NCBI RefSeq assembly: GCF_022012295.1
Contig: NZ_JAKLTN010000003.1
Span: forward strand, 117,421 to 181,420
Direction: 5' to 3'
From: Dechloromonas hankyongensis
GTDB taxonomy: Bacteria; Pseudomonadota; Gammaproteobacteria; Burkholderiales; Rhodocyclaceae
Length of the DNA: 64,000 nt
The notes under the pieces were generated by a model. That model saw only the letters and a program-made list of their open reading frames with translations. It did no database searches and was not told where the DNA came from. How positions within the stretch are numbered: the first letter of the stretch is position 1; the number at the start of each line of letters is the position of its first letter. Shown piece after piece: positions 1-10,984 of this stretch. The translations under genes were made by a program, and so were the position numbers.

Positions 1-1
1 G

Positions 2-67
2 GGGCTCATGGGCTGGTGCCCGGCCTATTCGCTGCTCGGCATCAAGACCTGCCCGGCGAACAAGTAA
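2..67 (+). CDS. C-terminal end of a DUF2892 (YgaP-like) membrane protein, partial
   Basis: The window opens inside a gene; the last 21 codons are readable and end in TAA at 65-67. The residues include WCPAYSLLGIKTC, the conserved tail of DUF2892 inner-membrane proteins (pattern CPxYxLLGIxTC). These are small two-helix membrane proteins, often fused to or beside rhodanese domains. A hairpin terminator follows 17 bases later. The family call rests on the tail motif alone. Confidence 0.6.
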   Translation, partial: GLMGWCPAYSLLGIKTCPANK

Positions 68-83
68 GCAACCGTCCGGCAAT

Positions 84-110
84 AAAAAACCCGCTGCGGC
101 GGGTTTTTTG
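84..110. terminator. Bidirectional intrinsic terminator
   Basis: A short GC stem (ACCCGC/GCGGGT, loop TGCG) is flanked by an A run on the left and a T run on the right. It can therefore terminate both the plus-strand DUF2892 gene and the minus-strand rsmA operon that converge here. Confidence 0.85.
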
Positions 111-120
111 TCGTCTGGCG

Positions 121-888
121 TCAGCTCAGGTAATTGGCGATCCGGACATAGCCCTCGACCGGGATATCCTCGGCCCGCCGCGTCGGATCGATGCCCAGGG
201 CGGCAAAGCCCGCATCGTCCAGCGTCCCCTTCAGGGTATTGCGCAGCATCTTGCGGCGCTGCGAGAAGGCGGTCAGCACTACCTGCGACAGCTTGCCCAG
301 GTTTTTGGCGTTGAGCTCGGCAGCCGGCTTGGGAATCAGCCGAACGACAGCCGAGTTGACCTTGGGCGCCGGATCGAAGCTTTCCGGCGGCACGTCGATC
401 AGCCATTCCAGCCAGAAACGGTATTGCAGCATCACCGACATACGGCCGAAATCGGCGTCGCCCGGCTCGGCGACCATGCGCTCAACGACTTCCTTCTGCA
501 GCATGAAATGCATGTCGTAGACGTTTTCGGCGTAATCGGCGAGATGGAAGAGCAGCGGCGTCGAGATGTTGTAGGGCAGATTGCCGACCAGGCGCAGGTT
601 CTGGCCGACGCTGGCGAAATCGAAGGCCAGTGCATCGCCTTCATGGATAGTCATGCGGTCCGGGCTGTGCTGTTTCCTAAGACGTGCGATCAGGTCGCGG
701 TCGATCTCGACCACATGCAGGTGATCGACCCGGGCCAACAGAGGTTCGGTAATCGCGCCCAGACCGGGACCGATCTCGACGACGGTATCGCCGCGTTGCG
801 GATTGATGGCCGACACGATGGCGGCGATGATGCCGCTATCGACCAGGAAATTCTGGCCGAAGCGTTTGCGGGCGACGTGGCCTTTCAT
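121..888 (-). CDS. rsmA: 16S rRNA (adenine1518/1519-N6) dimethyltransferase RsmA
   Basis: RsmA (KsgA) dimethylates two adjacent adenines in helix 45 of 16S rRNA during late 30S assembly, using S-adenosylmethionine. The 255-residue product has the N-terminal GQNFL motif (residues 11-15), the SAM-binding loop EIGPGLG (38-44) and the catalytic NLPY motif (103-106), all at normal family positions. I chose the ATG at 888 because the protein then starts right before the conserved RKRFGQNF segment; the longer open frame upstream lies inside pdxA. The start ATG overlaps the pdxA stop (ATGA), so translation is probably coupled. It is the last gene of the lptD-surA-pdxA-rsmA operon. Confidence 0.95.
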   Translation of the reverse strand: MKGHVARKRFGQNFLVDSGIIAAIVSAINPQRGDTVVEIGPGLGAITEPLLARVDHLHVVEIDRDLIARLRKQHSPDRMTIHEGDALAFDFASVGQNLRLVGNLPYNISTPLLFHLADYAENVYDMHFMLQKEVVERMVAEPGDADFGRMSVMLQYRFWLEWLIDVPPESFDPAPKVNSAVVRLIPKPAAELNAKNLGKLSQVVLTAFSQRRKMLRNTLKGTLDDAGFAALGIDPTRRAEDIPVEGYVRIANYLS

Positions 889-1874
889 GGGATTTTCCTT
901 TGTGCCATGCGCGCCGCTTCGGCGACCGCCTCGAACAGGCTGCCGGGGTCGGCCTTGCCGGTGCCGGCCAGCTCGAGCGCCGTGCCGTGATCGACCGAGG
1001 TACGGATAATGGGCAGGCCCAGCGTGACGTTGATGCCATGGCCGAAGGTCGCGTACTTGAGCGCGGTCAGCCCCTGGTCGTGAAACATGGCGAGCACGGC
1101 ATCGCCCTGGGCGAGTACCGGCGGGGTAAACATGGTGTCGGCCGGGTGCGGACCGCTGAGCAGCATGCCTGCGGCGCGCAGCTTGTCGAGCACCGGGGTG
1201 ATCACCTCGATTTCCTCCCGGCCAAGGTATCCCCCCTCGCCGGCATGCGGATTGAGTCCGGCGACCAAAATACGCGGCTGGGCCAGGCCGTACTTGCCGC
1301 GCAGGTCGGCATGCAGGATGCGCAGCGTTTCCTCGAGTACCGCCGGCGTGATGGCGGCCGGCACGTCCTTCAGCGGCAGATGTGTGGTGGCCAGCGCAAC
1401 GCGCAACGGGCCGCGCGCGGTGTCGCCGGCCAGCATCATGACGACCAGCGGGGTCGCGGTTTTCTCGGCCAGGTATTCGGTATGCCCGGTGAACGGCACG
1501 CCCGCCTGGTTGATGACTCCCTTGTGCACCGGTGCCGTCGCCATGGCCGCGAATTCGCCAGACAGGCAACCTTCCAGCGCACGGTCGAGCACGGACAGCA
1601 CATAAGGACCGTTGGCCGCATCGAGGCGACCCGCTTCCGCCGGCTGGGCCAGCGGAACGTGCAGGACATCGAGCACGCCCGGCGCCGGCTGGTTTTCCGG
1701 CTGGTAATCCCGGAAGAGCATGCTCAGGCCGAGTTGCGAGGCGCGGGCAGCCAGCAGGTTCCGGTCACCGATCACGATCGGATGGGCCGGCCCCGGATGC
1801 ACCGCCAGCTGCAGGCAGAGTTCCGGCCCGATGCCGGCCGGTTCGCCGCTAGTGACGGCAATGCGTGGCAACAT
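885..1874 (-). CDS. pdxA: 4-hydroxythreonine-4-phosphate dehydrogenase PdxA
   Basis: PdxA oxidises 4-phosphohydroxy-L-threonine with NAD in the DXP-dependent pyridoxal phosphate pathway. The 329 residues match the usual family length. Conserved metal-site histidines lie in the segments [19 protein letters not shown] and [11 protein letters not shown]. The N-terminal [11 protein letters not shown] is the family hallmark. The ATG at 1874 overlaps the surA stop (TGATG); a GTG one codon earlier (1877) is also possible. The order surA-pdxA-rsmA is conserved in many proteobacteria. Confidence 0.95.
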   Translation of the reverse strand: MLPRIAVTSGEPAGIGPELCLQLAVHPGPAHPIVIGDRNLLAARASQLGLSMLFRDYQPENQPAPGVLDVLHVPLAQPAEAGRLDAANGPYVLSVLDRALEGCLSGEFAAMATAPVHKGVINQAGVPFTGHTEYLAEKTATPLVVMMLAGDTARGPLRVALATTHLPLKDVPAAITPAVLEETLRILHADLRGKYGLAQPRILVAGLNPHAGEGGYLGREEIEVITPVLDKLRAAGMLLSGPHPADTMFTPPVLAQGDAVLAMFHDQGLTALKYATFGHGINVTLGLPIIRTSVDHGTALELAGTGKADPGSLFEAVAEAARMAQRKIP

Positions 1875-3190
1875 CACTTTTCGTCGAGGCGGTTTTCGAC
1901 ATAGGTGCGGTCGCGCAGCTGACGCAGCCAGTCCTGGTACGCCTCGTCGAGCTTGCGTTCGCGGATGGCCTGACGGGCCACGGCACGCTGGCGCTCGGCC
2001 GAGACGTCGCGTTCGCGGCGTTCCTGCACCTGGATCAGGTGCATGCCGAACGGCGACTGGACCACCGGGCTGACCTCACCAACCTTCAGCGCATCCATGG
2101 CCCGTTCGAATTCGGGGACCGTGTCGGCGGGGCTCAGCCAGCCCAGGTCGCCGCCTTTGGCGGCCGAACCGTCCTGCGAATAGAGGCGGGCCTGCTCGGC
2201 GAAATCCACCCCGTTGATGATGCGCTCGCGCACGGCTTCCAGCTTGCGGCGCGCTTCCGCTTCGGACACCACTTCGTTGACCCGGATCAGGATATGGCGG
2301 GCCCGCGTCTGCTGCACCGATGCCGGCCCACTGCCGCCGCGCTTGCCGATCAGCTTGACGACGTGGAAGCCGGCCGACGAGCGCAGCAGTTCGCTGACCT
2401 CGCCCTGCTGCAGGCGGCCGGCGGCATCGGCATAAAGGCCGGGCAGACGGCTCAACGGACGCCAGCCGAGATCGCCACCCTGCAACGCGTCCGGTGCGTC
2501 GGAGAAAGCAGCCGTCAGTTCGGCGAAGTTCTCGCCGGCGCGCGCCCGCTTGAGCGCCTGTTCGCCACGCAGGCGCAGCTTCTGCAATTGTTCCGGGCTG
2601 GCCGACTCCGGGGCCCGCAACAGTATGTGCGCTAACTGGTATTCCTCGGCGCTGCCCGAAGCCGCCTGGGTGGCGAGATAGTTGTCGATTTCTCCTTCCG
2701 AGATGATCAGCTTGCTGTCCACTTCCCTTTCACGCAGACGAACTGAGACCATTTCATTGCGGATGTCCTCGCGGAAATTGGCGTATTGCAGGCCGTCCTT
2801 TTCCAGCGCAGCGCGGAAGTCGGGCAGCGACATCTTGTTACCGGCGGCGATGCGGCCAATGGCCTGATCAAGCTGGACGTCATCGACCCGCATCCCGGAA
2901 TCCTTGGCGTACTGCAACTGGGCGCGATCCATGATCAGGCGTTCAAGCATCTGGCGTTCGAGAACGTCCTGCGGCGGCAAGGGCGTCCCTTGCTTCTGCA
3001 ATTGCTTGAGGGCCGAGGCCAGACGATTGCGCAACTCGACGTAGGTGATCACGTCGGAGCCGACGACAGCCACGATGCGGTCAGCCTCGACCGGCTCCTG
3101 CGGCTCGGCGAACGAGACCTGCGAAAACAAGCTGCTCAGGCAGGCGATCAGAAAAACGAAGGTACGGGCGAATGGGGTCATGGACGTCAT
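1874..3190 (-). CDS. surA: Periplasmic chaperone and peptidyl-prolyl isomerase SurA
   Basis: SurA escorts unfolded outer-membrane proteins, including LptD, across the periplasm to the BAM complex. The 438-residue product has a signal peptide (cleavage likely after SFA, near residue 28), a SurA N-terminal domain with the [11 protein letters not shown] segment, and two parvulin PPIase domains. The first begins near residue 181 (AHILLRAPE) and the second near 295 ([10 protein letters not shown]). The start ATG overlaps the lptD stop (TAATG); a second in-frame ATG lies three codons in. Placement directly after lptD is the classic arrangement. Confidence 0.94.
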   Translation of the reverse strand: MTSMTPFARTFVFLIACLSSLFSQVSFAEPQEPVEADRIVAVVGSDVITYVELRNRLASALKQLQKQGTPLPPQDVLERQMLERLIMDRAQLQYAKDSGMRVDDVQLDQAIGRIAAGNKMSLPDFRAALEKDGLQYANFREDIRNEMVSVRLREREVDSKLIISEGEIDNYLATQAASGSAEEYQLAHILLRAPESASPEQLQKLRLRGEQALKRARAGENFAELTAAFSDAPDALQGGDLGWRPLSRLPGLYADAAGRLQQGEVSELLRSSAGFHVVKLIGKRGGSGPASVQQTRARHILIRVNEVVSEAEARRKLEAVRERIINGVDFAEQARLYSQDGSAAKGGDLGWLSPADTVPEFERAMDALKVGEVSPVVQSPFGMHLIQVQERRERDVSAERQRAVARQAIRERKLDEAYQDWLRQLRDRTYVENRLDEK

Positions 3191-5739
3191 TAGGGGGTGA
3201 GCAGATGGCTGTCGGTGGGCAGTTCGTTGATCTTGCCATACCCCGGGATGCTGCGCCGGAGCATGCCGATCGGGTTGGAGCCGATGCTGCCGAAATCGTT
3301 GAGTTCGAGTTGCAGGAACAGTGTCTCGTTGGGTGTGCCGGAAATCGCCGCCAGTCGCTGCGCAACCAGACGGACCGACCAGCAGCTGGCGTTGTACTCG
3401 ACGCCGGCGATCACCTCGAGCGCACGGCTGTCGCGCAGCGAGTAGTTATAGCGGCCGACAGCATACCAGTTCGCCGACAGAGGCCATTGGCCGGCAAAAT
3501 CGACCTGATCGACCGTCGAACTACCTGTCAAGGCATCGCGGGTATAGCGGTAGCTGGCGGACAACACCTTGCCGAACGCGGGCTGAAAGCGCGCTCCGGC
3601 CGAGAAGCGTTCGATGACGTTTTCCCGGTAGTTGTACTCGGCGGCCAGGTCCGTATAGGTCTTGGGCGCCACCAACCCGTTGAACGCAGCGACGATGTTG
3701 GAGAAATTGTCCCGCCGGGTCGTCTCGCCAGCAATAGAAACACGCTGAGGCTTGAAGTAATAGCGCTGGCCGACCATCGCCTTGAAGCTTTCCACACCGG
3801 TCTCGCCGTCGAGCAAGCGTGTGGTCAGGCCGGCGGTCAACTGGTTGGCATCATTGATGCGGTCGTAGCCGCTGTAACGGTTTTCCGAAAATATCTGCGC
3901 GAAATTGAAGTCAGTCAGGCCGCTATCGAACAGCGGAATCTGGCTCTGGTCCTTGTACGGAATATTCACGTAATAGAGGCGCGGCTCCAGGGTCTGGATG
4001 TAGCCCTTACCGAACCAGTCGCCCTCGCGCTCGAAAACTACGGTCGAGTCGAGCGAAAAGGTTGGCAAGGCCCGACTGTAAGTATTGGGCAGGCCGGAAG
4101 TTTGATCGTCCAGCGAATATTTTGTCAGATGCAGGCCGACCTTGGGGGTGATCTGGAAAGCTGGATGGACGATGGGCAACGACACCTGCGGATAGAACAC
4201 CATACGATCGCCCTGCACCTTGGTTGGATCGACATGGGTAAAGCGCGAATACTGGCCTACCGCCGAGAAATCGGTCTTAAACAGGTTCGGCTTGTAAGCA
4301 ATGAGGTTCAGTTGCGGCTCGAGGAAGTAGGGACGCGCGATCGGGTTGGACGGGTCGATCTGCAAGGTCTGGTAACGCAGAACCTGCATATTGGTCTGCA
4401 GCCAGGGCGCAGGCGAATAGCCCAGCGACACCAGCCGAGGTAGCTGGGTTTGCGATGTTTGCAACAGGCGGGAGGTCATGTCCTGCCAGTAGTAATCGTC
4501 GGAAACGCCGTTCCAGTTAATCACCGCCGAAAGCCCACGCCCCAGGTTCTGTCGATGATCGATGCGATAAGCATAGCGGCTGCGCCCGAGCATCTCGTCG
4601 TTCGGCATGTACTCGAAGCGCGCCTGCCCCTCGTAGTGGTAATCGACGTAACGGGCATCGGCGCCCAGTTGTGTACCACGCTTTGACAGGTAGCGCGGCG
4701 CCAGGGTCAGGTCGTAATTCGGTGCTAAATTTAGATAATAGGGCACCGTGAAATCGAGACCGCTGCGTGTCGAAGTCGAGAAATGCGGATGCAGAATGCC
4801 GGAACGACGCAGGTTGTTCAGCGGGAAGGAGGCCAGCGGGGTATAGAGGATGGGTGCCCCCTGGAACCACAGGGTGGCATCCTTGGCCGTACCCTCGCCT
4901 TGATCGTAGTCAAGATGCGTTTCCGCAGTCTTCAGGTACCAATCGGCGCTCCCCGGCTTGCAGGTCGAATAGGTATTCGAGAAGAGCGACATCTGGTTCT
5001 CGCCCTCAAAGTCGATGCGCTCGGCGTAACCATTGGCCTCCGACTGGCGAGGCGGCGGCAATTGTGTCGGCAGCCCGTAACTGTTGGCCACGTTGAGCAT
5101 CATCGGCGCGCCCGACGTATTTGCATTGCTACTCGCTACCGTCACTACCGTCTGTTGCTGGGCATAGAAGCGGCTCGGCACGTCGCGCACGATGTGATAG
5201 GTCACCTGCTCCGCCGAGCCGACCTGTTCTGTCATCTTCATGCGCAAATGCGGGCCGCTGATCTCGGAGCCATCCTGCAACAGGCGGACGGAGCCGGTCG
5301 CTTCGACTTCATCGTCGAGCGGGCGATAGGTCAGACGATCCGCATAAAGCAGGTTGCCGACCTTGCGCAACTCGACATTGCCCTCGGCCTCCGTCACCTC
5401 GTCGGACTGGCCTTCGATTTGATCGGCAATGATGAACAGCGGATAGCTATCATCATGTTTTAGCGCCACCGGCGCTTCTTCGAGTGGAGCCCTGGGCGCC
5501 TGTTCCTTCTCTACCGGTTCCTTTTTTTTCTTCAGGACATCGAATTTGCGCTCCTGGCGCAAATTGAGCGGTAGGTCGTTGGCCGCCAGAAGGAGCGGCG
5601 TCTGCACCTCTTCCTGCGCGGCCGAGTCGGCAGCCGGCGCGATTGTCCGTTCGAGGTCGATAGCCGCATATCCCGCCTGCGTGCCGGCAAACAGGCAGCA
5701 GACGAAAACAGCGAGCGGACGGCGGGGAAAACCGGGCAT
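3190..5739 (-). CDS. lptD: LPS-assembly outer-membrane protein LptD
   Basis: LptD, with LptE, inserts lipopolysaccharide into the outer leaflet of the outer membrane. The 849-residue protein has a signal peptide ending near GYA (25), a periplasmic OstA/LptA-like jellyroll (about residues 98-200, [19 protein letters not shown]) and a large C-terminal beta barrel rich in aromatic and polar alternations. Outside the signal peptide I see only two cysteines (in STCKPG and NASCWS), which would give one long-range disulfide where the E. coli protein has two. It is the first gene of the minus-strand operon, with a 91-base divergent gap to amgK. Confidence 0.93.
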   Translation of the reverse strand: MPGFPRRPLAVFVCCLFAGTQAGYAAIDLERTIAPAADSAAQEEVQTPLLLAANDLPLNLRQERKFDVLKKKKEPVEKEQAPRAPLEEAPVALKHDDSYPLFIIADQIEGQSDEVTEAEGNVELRKVGNLLYADRLTYRPLDDEVEATGSVRLLQDGSEISGPHLRMKMTEQVGSAEQVTYHIVRDVPSRFYAQQQTVVTVASSNANTSGAPMMLNVANSYGLPTQLPPPRQSEANGYAERIDFEGENQMSLFSNTYSTCKPGSADWYLKTAETHLDYDQGEGTAKDATLWFQGAPILYTPLASFPLNNLRRSGILHPHFSTSTRSGLDFTVPYYLNLAPNYDLTLAPRYLSKRGTQLGADARYVDYHYEGQARFEYMPNDEMLGRSRYAYRIDHRQNLGRGLSAVINWNGVSDDYYWQDMTSRLLQTSQTQLPRLVSLGYSPAPWLQTNMQVLRYQTLQIDPSNPIARPYFLEPQLNLIAYKPNLFKTDFSAVGQYSRFTHVDPTKVQGDRMVFYPQVSLPIVHPAFQITPKVGLHLTKYSLDDQTSGLPNTYSRALPTFSLDSTVVFEREGDWFGKGYIQTLEPRLYYVNIPYKDQSQIPLFDSGLTDFNFAQIFSENRYSGYDRINDANQLTAGLTTRLLDGETGVESFKAMVGQRYYFKPQRVSIAGETTRRDNFSNIVAAFNGLVAPKTYTDLAAEYNYRENVIERFSAGARFQPAFGKVLSASYRYTRDALTGSSTVDQVDFAGQWPLSANWYAVGRYNYSLRDSRALEVIAGVEYNASCWSVRLVAQRLAAISGTPNETLFLQLELNDFGSIGSNPIGMLRRSIPGYGKINELPTDSHLLTP

Positions 5740-5830
5740 TCAGGCGTTCGAGGAAGAGTGAGGACCGGAACGACCGGAACCCGAGTGTTAAAATCCCGGC
5801 ATTTTACAACGAACCCACCTCCGCCCGCTT
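5740..5830. promoter_or_regulatory. Divergent promoter region between lptD and amgK
   Basis: Ninety-one bases separate two divergent operons and must hold both promoters. An AT-rich stretch (GTTAAAAT, about 5786-5793, and ATTTTACAAC just after) offers -10-like sequences on both strands. I see no clear matching -35 boxes, so exact promoters are not assigned. Confidence 0.4.
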
Positions 5831-6853
5831 ATGCAAGCCTCGACGCGCGATCAACTTGTTACAAACTGGGTAGCCGAGCGCTTCCCCAATCAATCGGTCC
5901 AGATCACCCCGGCCTCGGCCGATGCCAGCTTCCGTCGCTATTTCCGGCTGACCTGGCCGGATGGCAGCACGCGCATCCTGATGGACGCGCCGCCGGAAAA
6001 AGAGGACTGCAAGCCCTTCATCCACGTCGCCGGCCTGCTCGCCAAGGCTGATCTGGCCGCCCCGCGCATTCTCGACAAGGATCTCGACAACGGCTTCCTG
6101 GTCCTCACCGATCTCGGCCGCATCGGCTACCTCGACGCGCTGAACGCAGACCTGTCGCTGGCCGACCTGCTGATTCGCCCGGTGCTCGATGTGCTGGTCA
6201 AATGGCAGCTCGCCTCCAGCGCTGCCACCCTACCGCCCTACGATGGCACGCTGCTGCGTCGCGAACTCGACCTCTTCCCGGAATGGTTCGTCGGCCGCCA
6301 CCTCGGCGTCGAACTGAGCGACGACGAGAAGATCATGCTCGACCGCAGCTTCAAGTTCCTGATCAATTCGGCGCTGGCCCAGCCCAAGGTGTTCGTCCAT
6401 CGCGACTTCATGCCGCGCAACCTGATGGTCGTCGAAAGCGCCGAACGCCTGACCCCGGGCATCATCGATTTCCAGGACGCCGTCTGCGGCCCGATCACCT
6501 ACGACGTCGTCTCGCTGTTCCGCGACGCCTTCATCTCCTGGGACGAAGAACAGGAAATCGACTGGGTCGTCCGCTACTGGGAAAAGGCCCGCGCCGCCGG
6601 CCTGCCGGTACGCGAGGACTTCGGCGCCTTCTGGCGCGAGTACGAACTGATGGGCCTGCAACGCCACCTCAAGGTGCTCGGCATCTTCTGCCGCCTGAAG
6701 TACCGCGACGGCAAGGACAAGTACAGCGAAGACCTGCCCCGCTTCATAAACTACGCCCGCAAGACGGCCGGCCGCTACGTCCAGCTCAAGCCGCTGCAGA
6801 ACCTGCTCGACCGCTTGGAAGGCAACACCGAGCAGATCGGCTACCGGCGGTAA
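5831..6853 (+). CDS. amgK: N-acetylmuramate/N-acetylglucosamine kinase AmgK
   Basis: AmgK phosphorylates recycled MurNAc (and GlcNAc) at the anomeric carbon, the first step of the cell-wall salvage route that bypasses de novo UDP-MurNAc synthesis in Pseudomonas and relatives. The 340-residue protein is an aminoglycoside-phosphotransferase-fold kinase. Its catalytic loop HRDFMPRNLMV starts at H190 and the Mg-binding IDFQD at residue 212, with the N-terminal DASFRRYFR nucleotide-binding segment. The specific call, rather than a generic APH kinase, rests on the next gene being murU and on lptD lying divergently upstream, the arrangement known in pseudomonads. Confidence 0.88.
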   Translation: MQASTRDQLVTNWVAERFPNQSVQITPASADASFRRYFRLTWPDGSTRILMDAPPEKEDCKPFIHVAGLLAKADLAAPRILDKDLDNGFLVLTDLGRIGYLDALNADLSLADLLIRPVLDVLVKWQLASSAATLPPYDGTLLRRELDLFPEWFVGRHLGVELSDDEKIMLDRSFKFLINSALAQPKVFVHRDFMPRNLMVVESAERLTPGIIDFQDAVCGPITYDVVSLFRDAFISWDEEQEIDWVVRYWEKARAAGLPVREDFGAFWREYELMGLQRHLKVLGIFCRLKYRDGKDKYSEDLPRFINYARKTAGRYVQLKPLQNLLDRLEGNTEQIGYRR

Positions 6854-6863
6854 GGACGAGTTG

Positions 6864-6940
6864 TTAGTCGTTAGTTATTAGCCGTTAGCAAAAACCCTCG
6901 CTCTGGACCACTCGATCCTCAATCCTAAAAACTCGATCCT
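6864..6940. repeat. Short simple repeats between amgK and murU
   Basis: The gap holds four TTAG units in a row of near repeats (6864-6888) and then the unit CTCGATCCT twice (6911-6919 and 6932-6940). A similar CTCGATCCTCGATCCT occurs after hemF at 16621-16636. These look like lineage-specific intergenic filler; no function is evident. Confidence 0.45.
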
Positions 6941-7612
6941 ATGAAAGCCATGATCCTCGCCGCCGGCCGCGGCGAACGCATGCGGCCGCTGACCGACCAC
7001 ACGCCCAAACCGCTGCTGGCGGCCGGCGGCAAGCCCCTGATCGTCTGGCATCTGGAACGGCTAGCTGCGGCGGGCTTCTCGAAAATCGTCATCAACCACG
7101 CCCATCTCGGCGGGCAGATCGAAACAGCGCTGGGCGATGGCTCGCAGTGGGGGCTCAGCATCGCCTATTCGCCCGAACCGCCGGGCGCCCTGGAAACCGC
7201 CGGCGGCGTCGCCACCGCCCTGCCGCTCCTTGGCGACCAGCCCTTCCTGGTGGTCAATGGCGACGTCTATTGCGACTGGGATTTTCGCCACGCCCATCAG
7301 TTGGCTGGCAAAAACGCCCATCTGGTCATGGTCGCCAACCCTGCCCACCACGCTGGCGGCGATTTCAGTCTGGACGGCGAGCGCGTCATTTACGCCCACG
7401 GTGAGCAAACACTGACCTACGCCGGCATCAGCATCTTCTCGCCGGAGTTCTTCGCCGGGGTAAAGCCCGGTACGGTCATGAAGCTGCGCCCGCTGCTCGA
7501 TGCCGCCATCGCCGCCGGCACGCTGACCGGGGAACGCTTTACCGGCCGCTGGGTCGATGTAGGAACGCCGCAACGCCTTGCGGAACTGGATGCCGAATTG
7601 AGGAACGCATGA
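6941..7612 (+). CDS. murU: N-acetylmuramate 1-phosphate uridylyltransferase MurU
   Basis: MurU converts MurNAc 1-phosphate (the AmgK product) and UTP to UDP-MurNAc, completing peptidoglycan salvage. The 223-residue product is a sugar-nucleotidyltransferase with the signature [20 protein letters not shown] near the N-terminus, the [11 protein letters not shown] metal-binding segment and [12 protein letters not shown] at the C-terminus. The length is typical for this short nucleotidyltransferase family. It follows amgK by 87 bases and overlaps the pepP start by four bases (ATGA). Confidence 0.88.
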   Translation: MKAMILAAGRGERMRPLTDHTPKPLLAAGGKPLIVWHLERLAAAGFSKIVINHAHLGGQIETALGDGSQWGLSIAYSPEPPGALETAGGVATALPLLGDQPFLVVNGDVYCDWDFRHAHQLAGKNAHLVMVANPAHHAGGDFSLDGERVIYAHGEQTLTYAGISIFSPEFFAGVKPGTVMKLRPLLDAAIAAGTLTGERFTGRWVDVGTPQRLAELDAELRNA

Positions 7613-8907
7613 CCCACGCCCACTTTCTCGCTCGCCGCAAGCGCCTGCTGAACGTCATTGGCGGGGGGATCGCCATCGTGCCGACCGCGCCGGAAGTCAT
7701 CCGCAACCGCGACGCGCACCACCTTTATCGCTTCGACAGCTACTTCTGGTACCTGACCGGCTTCCCGGAACCGGAAGCCGTCGCCGTGTTGATCGGCGGC
7801 AAGAAACCCAAATCCATTCTCTTCTGCCGTGAAAAACATGAAGAGCGGGAAATCTGGGACGGCTACCGCTACGGCCCGAAAGCCGCCAAGGCTGCCTTCG
7901 GTTTCGACGCCGCCTACCCGATCGAGCAACTCGACAAGAAACTGGCCGAATTCCTCGTCGACCGCGACACGCTGTGGCACGCCATCGGCCACGACGCCGT
8001 CTGGGACGCCCGTATCGCCAAGGCGCTGAACGAAGTGCGCGCCCAGACCCGGGCCGGCAAGCGGGCGCCGCGCGCCATCCACGACCTGCGCGCCGAACTC
8101 GACGCCATGCGCCTGGTCAAGGACGCCGCCGAAGCCAACATCCAGCAGCGTTCGGCCGACATCGCCAGCGCCGGCCACGCCCGCGCCATGCGCGCCTGCC
8201 GCCCTGGCGTCGCCGAGTACGAGCTGGAAGCCGAACTGAGCTACGAATTCCGCAAACGCGGCGCCGATGCCCACGCCTATACGCCCATCGTCGCCGGCGG
8301 CGCCAACGCCTGCGTGCTGCACTACGTGTCCAACGACAAGGTGCTCAACGACAATACCCTGGTCCTGGTCGACGCCGGCTGCGAAGTCGAAGGCTACGCC
8401 GCCGACATCACCCGGACCTTCCCGGTCAATGGCCGCTTCAATGCGGCACAGAAGGACGTTTACGAAATCGTCCTCGCCGCCCAGGCCGCCGCCATCACCG
8501 CCGTCGCCCCCGGCCGCCACTTCATGGAAGGCCACGATGCCGCCGTGCGCGTGCTGACCCAGGGCCTGGTCGACCTCAAGCTACTCCACGGCGATGTCGA
8601 TAATCTGATAGAGAAAGGCGATTTCCGCCGCTTCTACATGCACCGCACCGGCCACTGGCTCGGCCTCGACGTGCACGATGCCGGCGAATACAAGGTCGGC
8701 GCCGAATGGACCCGGCTGGAACCGGGCATGACGCTGACCGTCGAACCCGGCCTCTACATCCGCCCGGCCGACGACATCCCGCCGGCACTGGCCGGCATCG
8801 GCATCCGCATCGAGGACGACGTGCGCGTCACGACCGACGGCTGCGACGTCTACACCACGGCGCCGAAGACGGTGGCCGAGATCGAGGAAGTCATGCGCCA
8901 TGACTGA
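7609..8907 (+). CDS. pepP: Xaa-Pro aminopeptidase (M24B)
   Basis: This enzyme removes N-terminal residues preceding proline. The 432-residue protein has the N-terminal AMP_N domain ([22 protein letters not shown] region) and a C-terminal pita-bread M24 domain. Dinuclear metal ligands are visible as D (LVDAGCE), D (AADITRTF), H ([13 protein letters not shown]), E (LTVEPGLYI) and E ([10 protein letters not shown]). It overlaps ubiH by eight bases. The pepP-ubiH pairing is common in proteobacteria. Confidence 0.94.
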   Translation: MTHAHFLARRKRLLNVIGGGIAIVPTAPEVIRNRDAHHLYRFDSYFWYLTGFPEPEAVAVLIGGKKPKSILFCREKHEEREIWDGYRYGPKAAKAAFGFDAAYPIEQLDKKLAEFLVDRDTLWHAIGHDAVWDARIAKALNEVRAQTRAGKRAPRAIHDLRAELDAMRLVKDAAEANIQQRSADIASAGHARAMRACRPGVAEYELEAELSYEFRKRGADAHAYTPIVAGGANACVLHYVSNDKVLNDNTLVLVDAGCEVEGYAADITRTFPVNGRFNAAQKDVYEIVLAAQAAAITAVAPGRHFMEGHDAAVRVLTQGLVDLKLLHGDVDNLIEKGDFRRFYMHRTGHWLGLDVHDAGEYKVGAEWTRLEPGMTLTVEPGLYIRPADDIPPALAGIGIRIEDDVRVTTDGCDVYTTAPKTVAEIEEVMRHD

Positions 8908-10045
8908 GCCGGTCGTCGAACAGGTCGACATCCTGATCGTCGGTGCCGGCCCGGTCGGCATGACCCTGCACCTGGCACTGTCTGCCGGCGGCCAGAAATC
9001 CCTGCTGGTAGACCGGCGCCCCCTGGCAGCCCAGCAAGGCGACCCGCGCGCCCTCGCCCTGTCGCATGGCGCCCGCCAACTGCTCGAACAGATCGCCAGC
9101 TGGCCGACGCGTGCCGCGACGCCGATCGAAACCATCCACATCTCGCAGCAGGACGGCTTCGGCCGCACCCTGATCGACCGCACCGATTACGCCCTGCCCG
9201 CCCTCGGCTACGTCGTCCGGTACCGCGACCTGGCTGCCGCGCTGGCCGCCAACCTGGCGGCCGACGCCGTCCTGACCGAAGCCGAAATCCTCGACATCAC
9301 CCCGGCCGACGATCACGTCACCGTCGCCCTGCGCCACGCAGGCCAGTTGCGGACCTTCCGCACCAAGCTGCTGGTGCACGCCGAAGGCACGCCAGGCGAC
9401 GACCCGGCCGTTGCGGTCAGCGACTACGCCCAGCATGCGGTGATCTGCGAAGTCACGCCAACACCGGGGCACGACAAGCGCGCCTGGGAGCGTTTCACGC
9501 CGGACGGTCCGCTCGCTCTGCTGCCGCTCGGCGACGAATACTCCATTGTCTTTACGCTGCCGCCAGCCAAGGCCGATGCCGTCATGGCACTGGACGACGC
9601 CGCCTTCACCGCCGCCCTGCAAAAACAGTTCGGCCAGCGCCTGAGCTTCGCCAATCCCGGCCCGCGCAGCCGCTTCCCGCTCGCCCTGCGCCTGCGCGAT
9701 ACGCTGGTAAAGGGCGGCGAAGTATGGATAGGCAACAGCGCGCAGACCCTGCATCCGGTTTCCGGCCAGGGCTTCAATCTCGGCATCCGCGACGCCTGGC
9801 AACTGGCCGAAATCCTGCTCGCACAAGGCCTCGGCCGCGACAGCCTGAGCCGTTACGCCTCCAGCCGCCGCCTCGACCGCCGGGGCAGCGCCTGGTTCAC
9901 CGACCAGATCGTCTGCACCTTCTCCAACGACTTCGCCCCACTCAAGCTGGTGCGCGGCCTCGGCTTGCTCGCCCTCGACGTCTGCCCGCCGGCCCGCCAC
10001 TTCGTCGCCAAGCGCATGATCTGGGGCGCCCGCGCCTGGCCTTGA
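8900..10045 (+). CDS. ubiH: FAD-dependent ubiquinone biosynthesis hydroxylase UbiH
   Basis: This flavin monooxygenase hydroxylates the aromatic ring of the ubiquinone precursor. The 381 residues carry the Rossmann FAD motif GAGPVG near the N-terminus and the family motif GNSAQTLHPVSGQGFNLGIRD near residue 280, which is closest to UbiH among the UbiH/UbiF/UbiI/VisC group. Context (after pepP, before a prenyltransferase) also favours UbiH. The exact ring position is not provable from sequence alone, because these paralogs overlap in specificity. Confidence 0.87.
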   Translation: MTEPVVEQVDILIVGAGPVGMTLHLALSAGGQKSLLVDRRPLAAQQGDPRALALSHGARQLLEQIASWPTRAATPIETIHISQQDGFGRTLIDRTDYALPALGYVVRYRDLAAALAANLAADAVLTEAEILDITPADDHVTVALRHAGQLRTFRTKLLVHAEGTPGDDPAVAVSDYAQHAVICEVTPTPGHDKRAWERFTPDGPLALLPLGDEYSIVFTLPPAKADAVMALDDAAFTAALQKQFGQRLSFANPGPRSRFPLALRLRDTLVKGGEVWIGNSAQTLHPVSGQGFNLGIRDAWQLAEILLAQGLGRDSLSRYASSRRLDRRGSAWFTDQIVCTFSNDFAPLKLVRGLGLLALDVCPPARHFVAKRMIWGARAWP

Positions 10046-10111
10046 TCTGCGCCAAGGGCGAAGGTGCGACGCCACGCTAAAGTCGCACCATTCGCTGCCC
10101 GTCCCACCCAC

Positions 10112-10984
10112 ATGAACAAAACCACCGCCTGGTTCCTTGCCTGCCGACCGAAGACGCTGACCGTTTCGCTGTCACCGGTGATCGTCGGCACCGCCGTCGC
10201 CTGGCATGACGTCGGCCATCTGCTCTGGCTGCCGCTGATCGCCGCCGCTCTGGGCGCCGCTTTCATCCAGATCGGCACCAACCTGTTCAACGATGTCGGC
10301 GACTTCCTGCGCGGCACCGACACCCCGGAACGCCTCGGCCCCAAGCGCGCCACGGCCGAAGGCTGGCTGACGCCGAGCAAGGTCCAGGCCGGCGCCTGGC
10401 TGTGTTTTGCACTGGCCTTCCTGTGCGGCATCTACCTCGTCGCCCATGGCGGCTGGCCCATCGTCGCCATCGGCCTCGCCTCGCTGGCGGCCGGCTGGGC
10501 CTACACCGGCGGCCCGAAGCCGATCGCCTACGGCCCGCTCGGCGAGGTTTTCGTTTTCGTCTTCTTCGGCTTGGTCGCCGTCGGTGGCAGCTACTACCTG
10601 CAGACGCTCGCCCTGTCGCCCATCGTGTTGCTGGCGGCAAGCCTGGTCGGCATCCATGCGGCGGCTGTGATCACCGTCAACAATTACCGCGACCTCGACG
10701 GCGACGCGAAAAACGGCAAGAACACGCTGGCCGTCCGCCTCGGCCGTCCCGCCACCCGCCGCATCTACGCCGCCGAAATGCTCGCCCCCTACGCCCTGCT
10801 GCCGCTGCTGGCGCCGCTCGGCTGGCCGGCCGCCCTGCCCCTGCTCTCCTTGCCGCTCGCCCTGCGCCTGATCCGACGTTTTCACCGCGAGCCACCCGGT
10901 CCAGTGTTCAATTCCATCCTCGCCGCCACCGCCGGCCTGCAACTCGTCTTCGCCTTGCTGTTAACCCTAAGCTTCACGATTTGA
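10112..10984 (+). CDS. MenA-like UbiA-family prenyltransferase
   Basis: This is a membrane prenyltransferase of about 290 residues with the two Asp-rich substrate sites: NLFNDVGDFLRGTD (near residue 58) and NNYRDLDGDAKNGK (near 190). It has about eight hydrophobic segments. The second motif, followed by TLAVRLGR, resembles 1,4-dihydroxy-2-naphthoate octaprenyltransferase (MenA) more than UbiA. I use the ATG at 10112 rather than 10064, because MNKTTAWFLACRPKTLT is the usual family N-terminus. No other menaquinone genes are visible here, so the true substrate stays open. Confidence 0.75.
   Translation: MNKTTAWFLACRPKTLTVSLSPVIVGTAVAWHDVGHLLWLPLIAAALGAAFIQIGTNLFNDVGDFLRGTDTPERLGPKRATAEGWLTPSKVQAGAWLCFALAFLCGIYLVAHGGWPIVAIGLASLAAGWAYTGGPKPIAYGPLGEVFVFVFFGLVAVGGSYYLQTLALSPIVLLAASLVGIHAAAVITVNNYRDLDGDAKNGKNTLAVRLGRPATRRIYAAEMLAPYALLPLLAPLGWPAALPLLSLPLALRLIRRFHREPPGPVFNSILAATAGLQLVFALLLTLSFTI

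Noticed and set aside
6864..6888. TTAG repeats considered as a CRISPR or telomere-like array
   Set aside because: Units are only four to eight bases, few and imperfect, without unique spacers.
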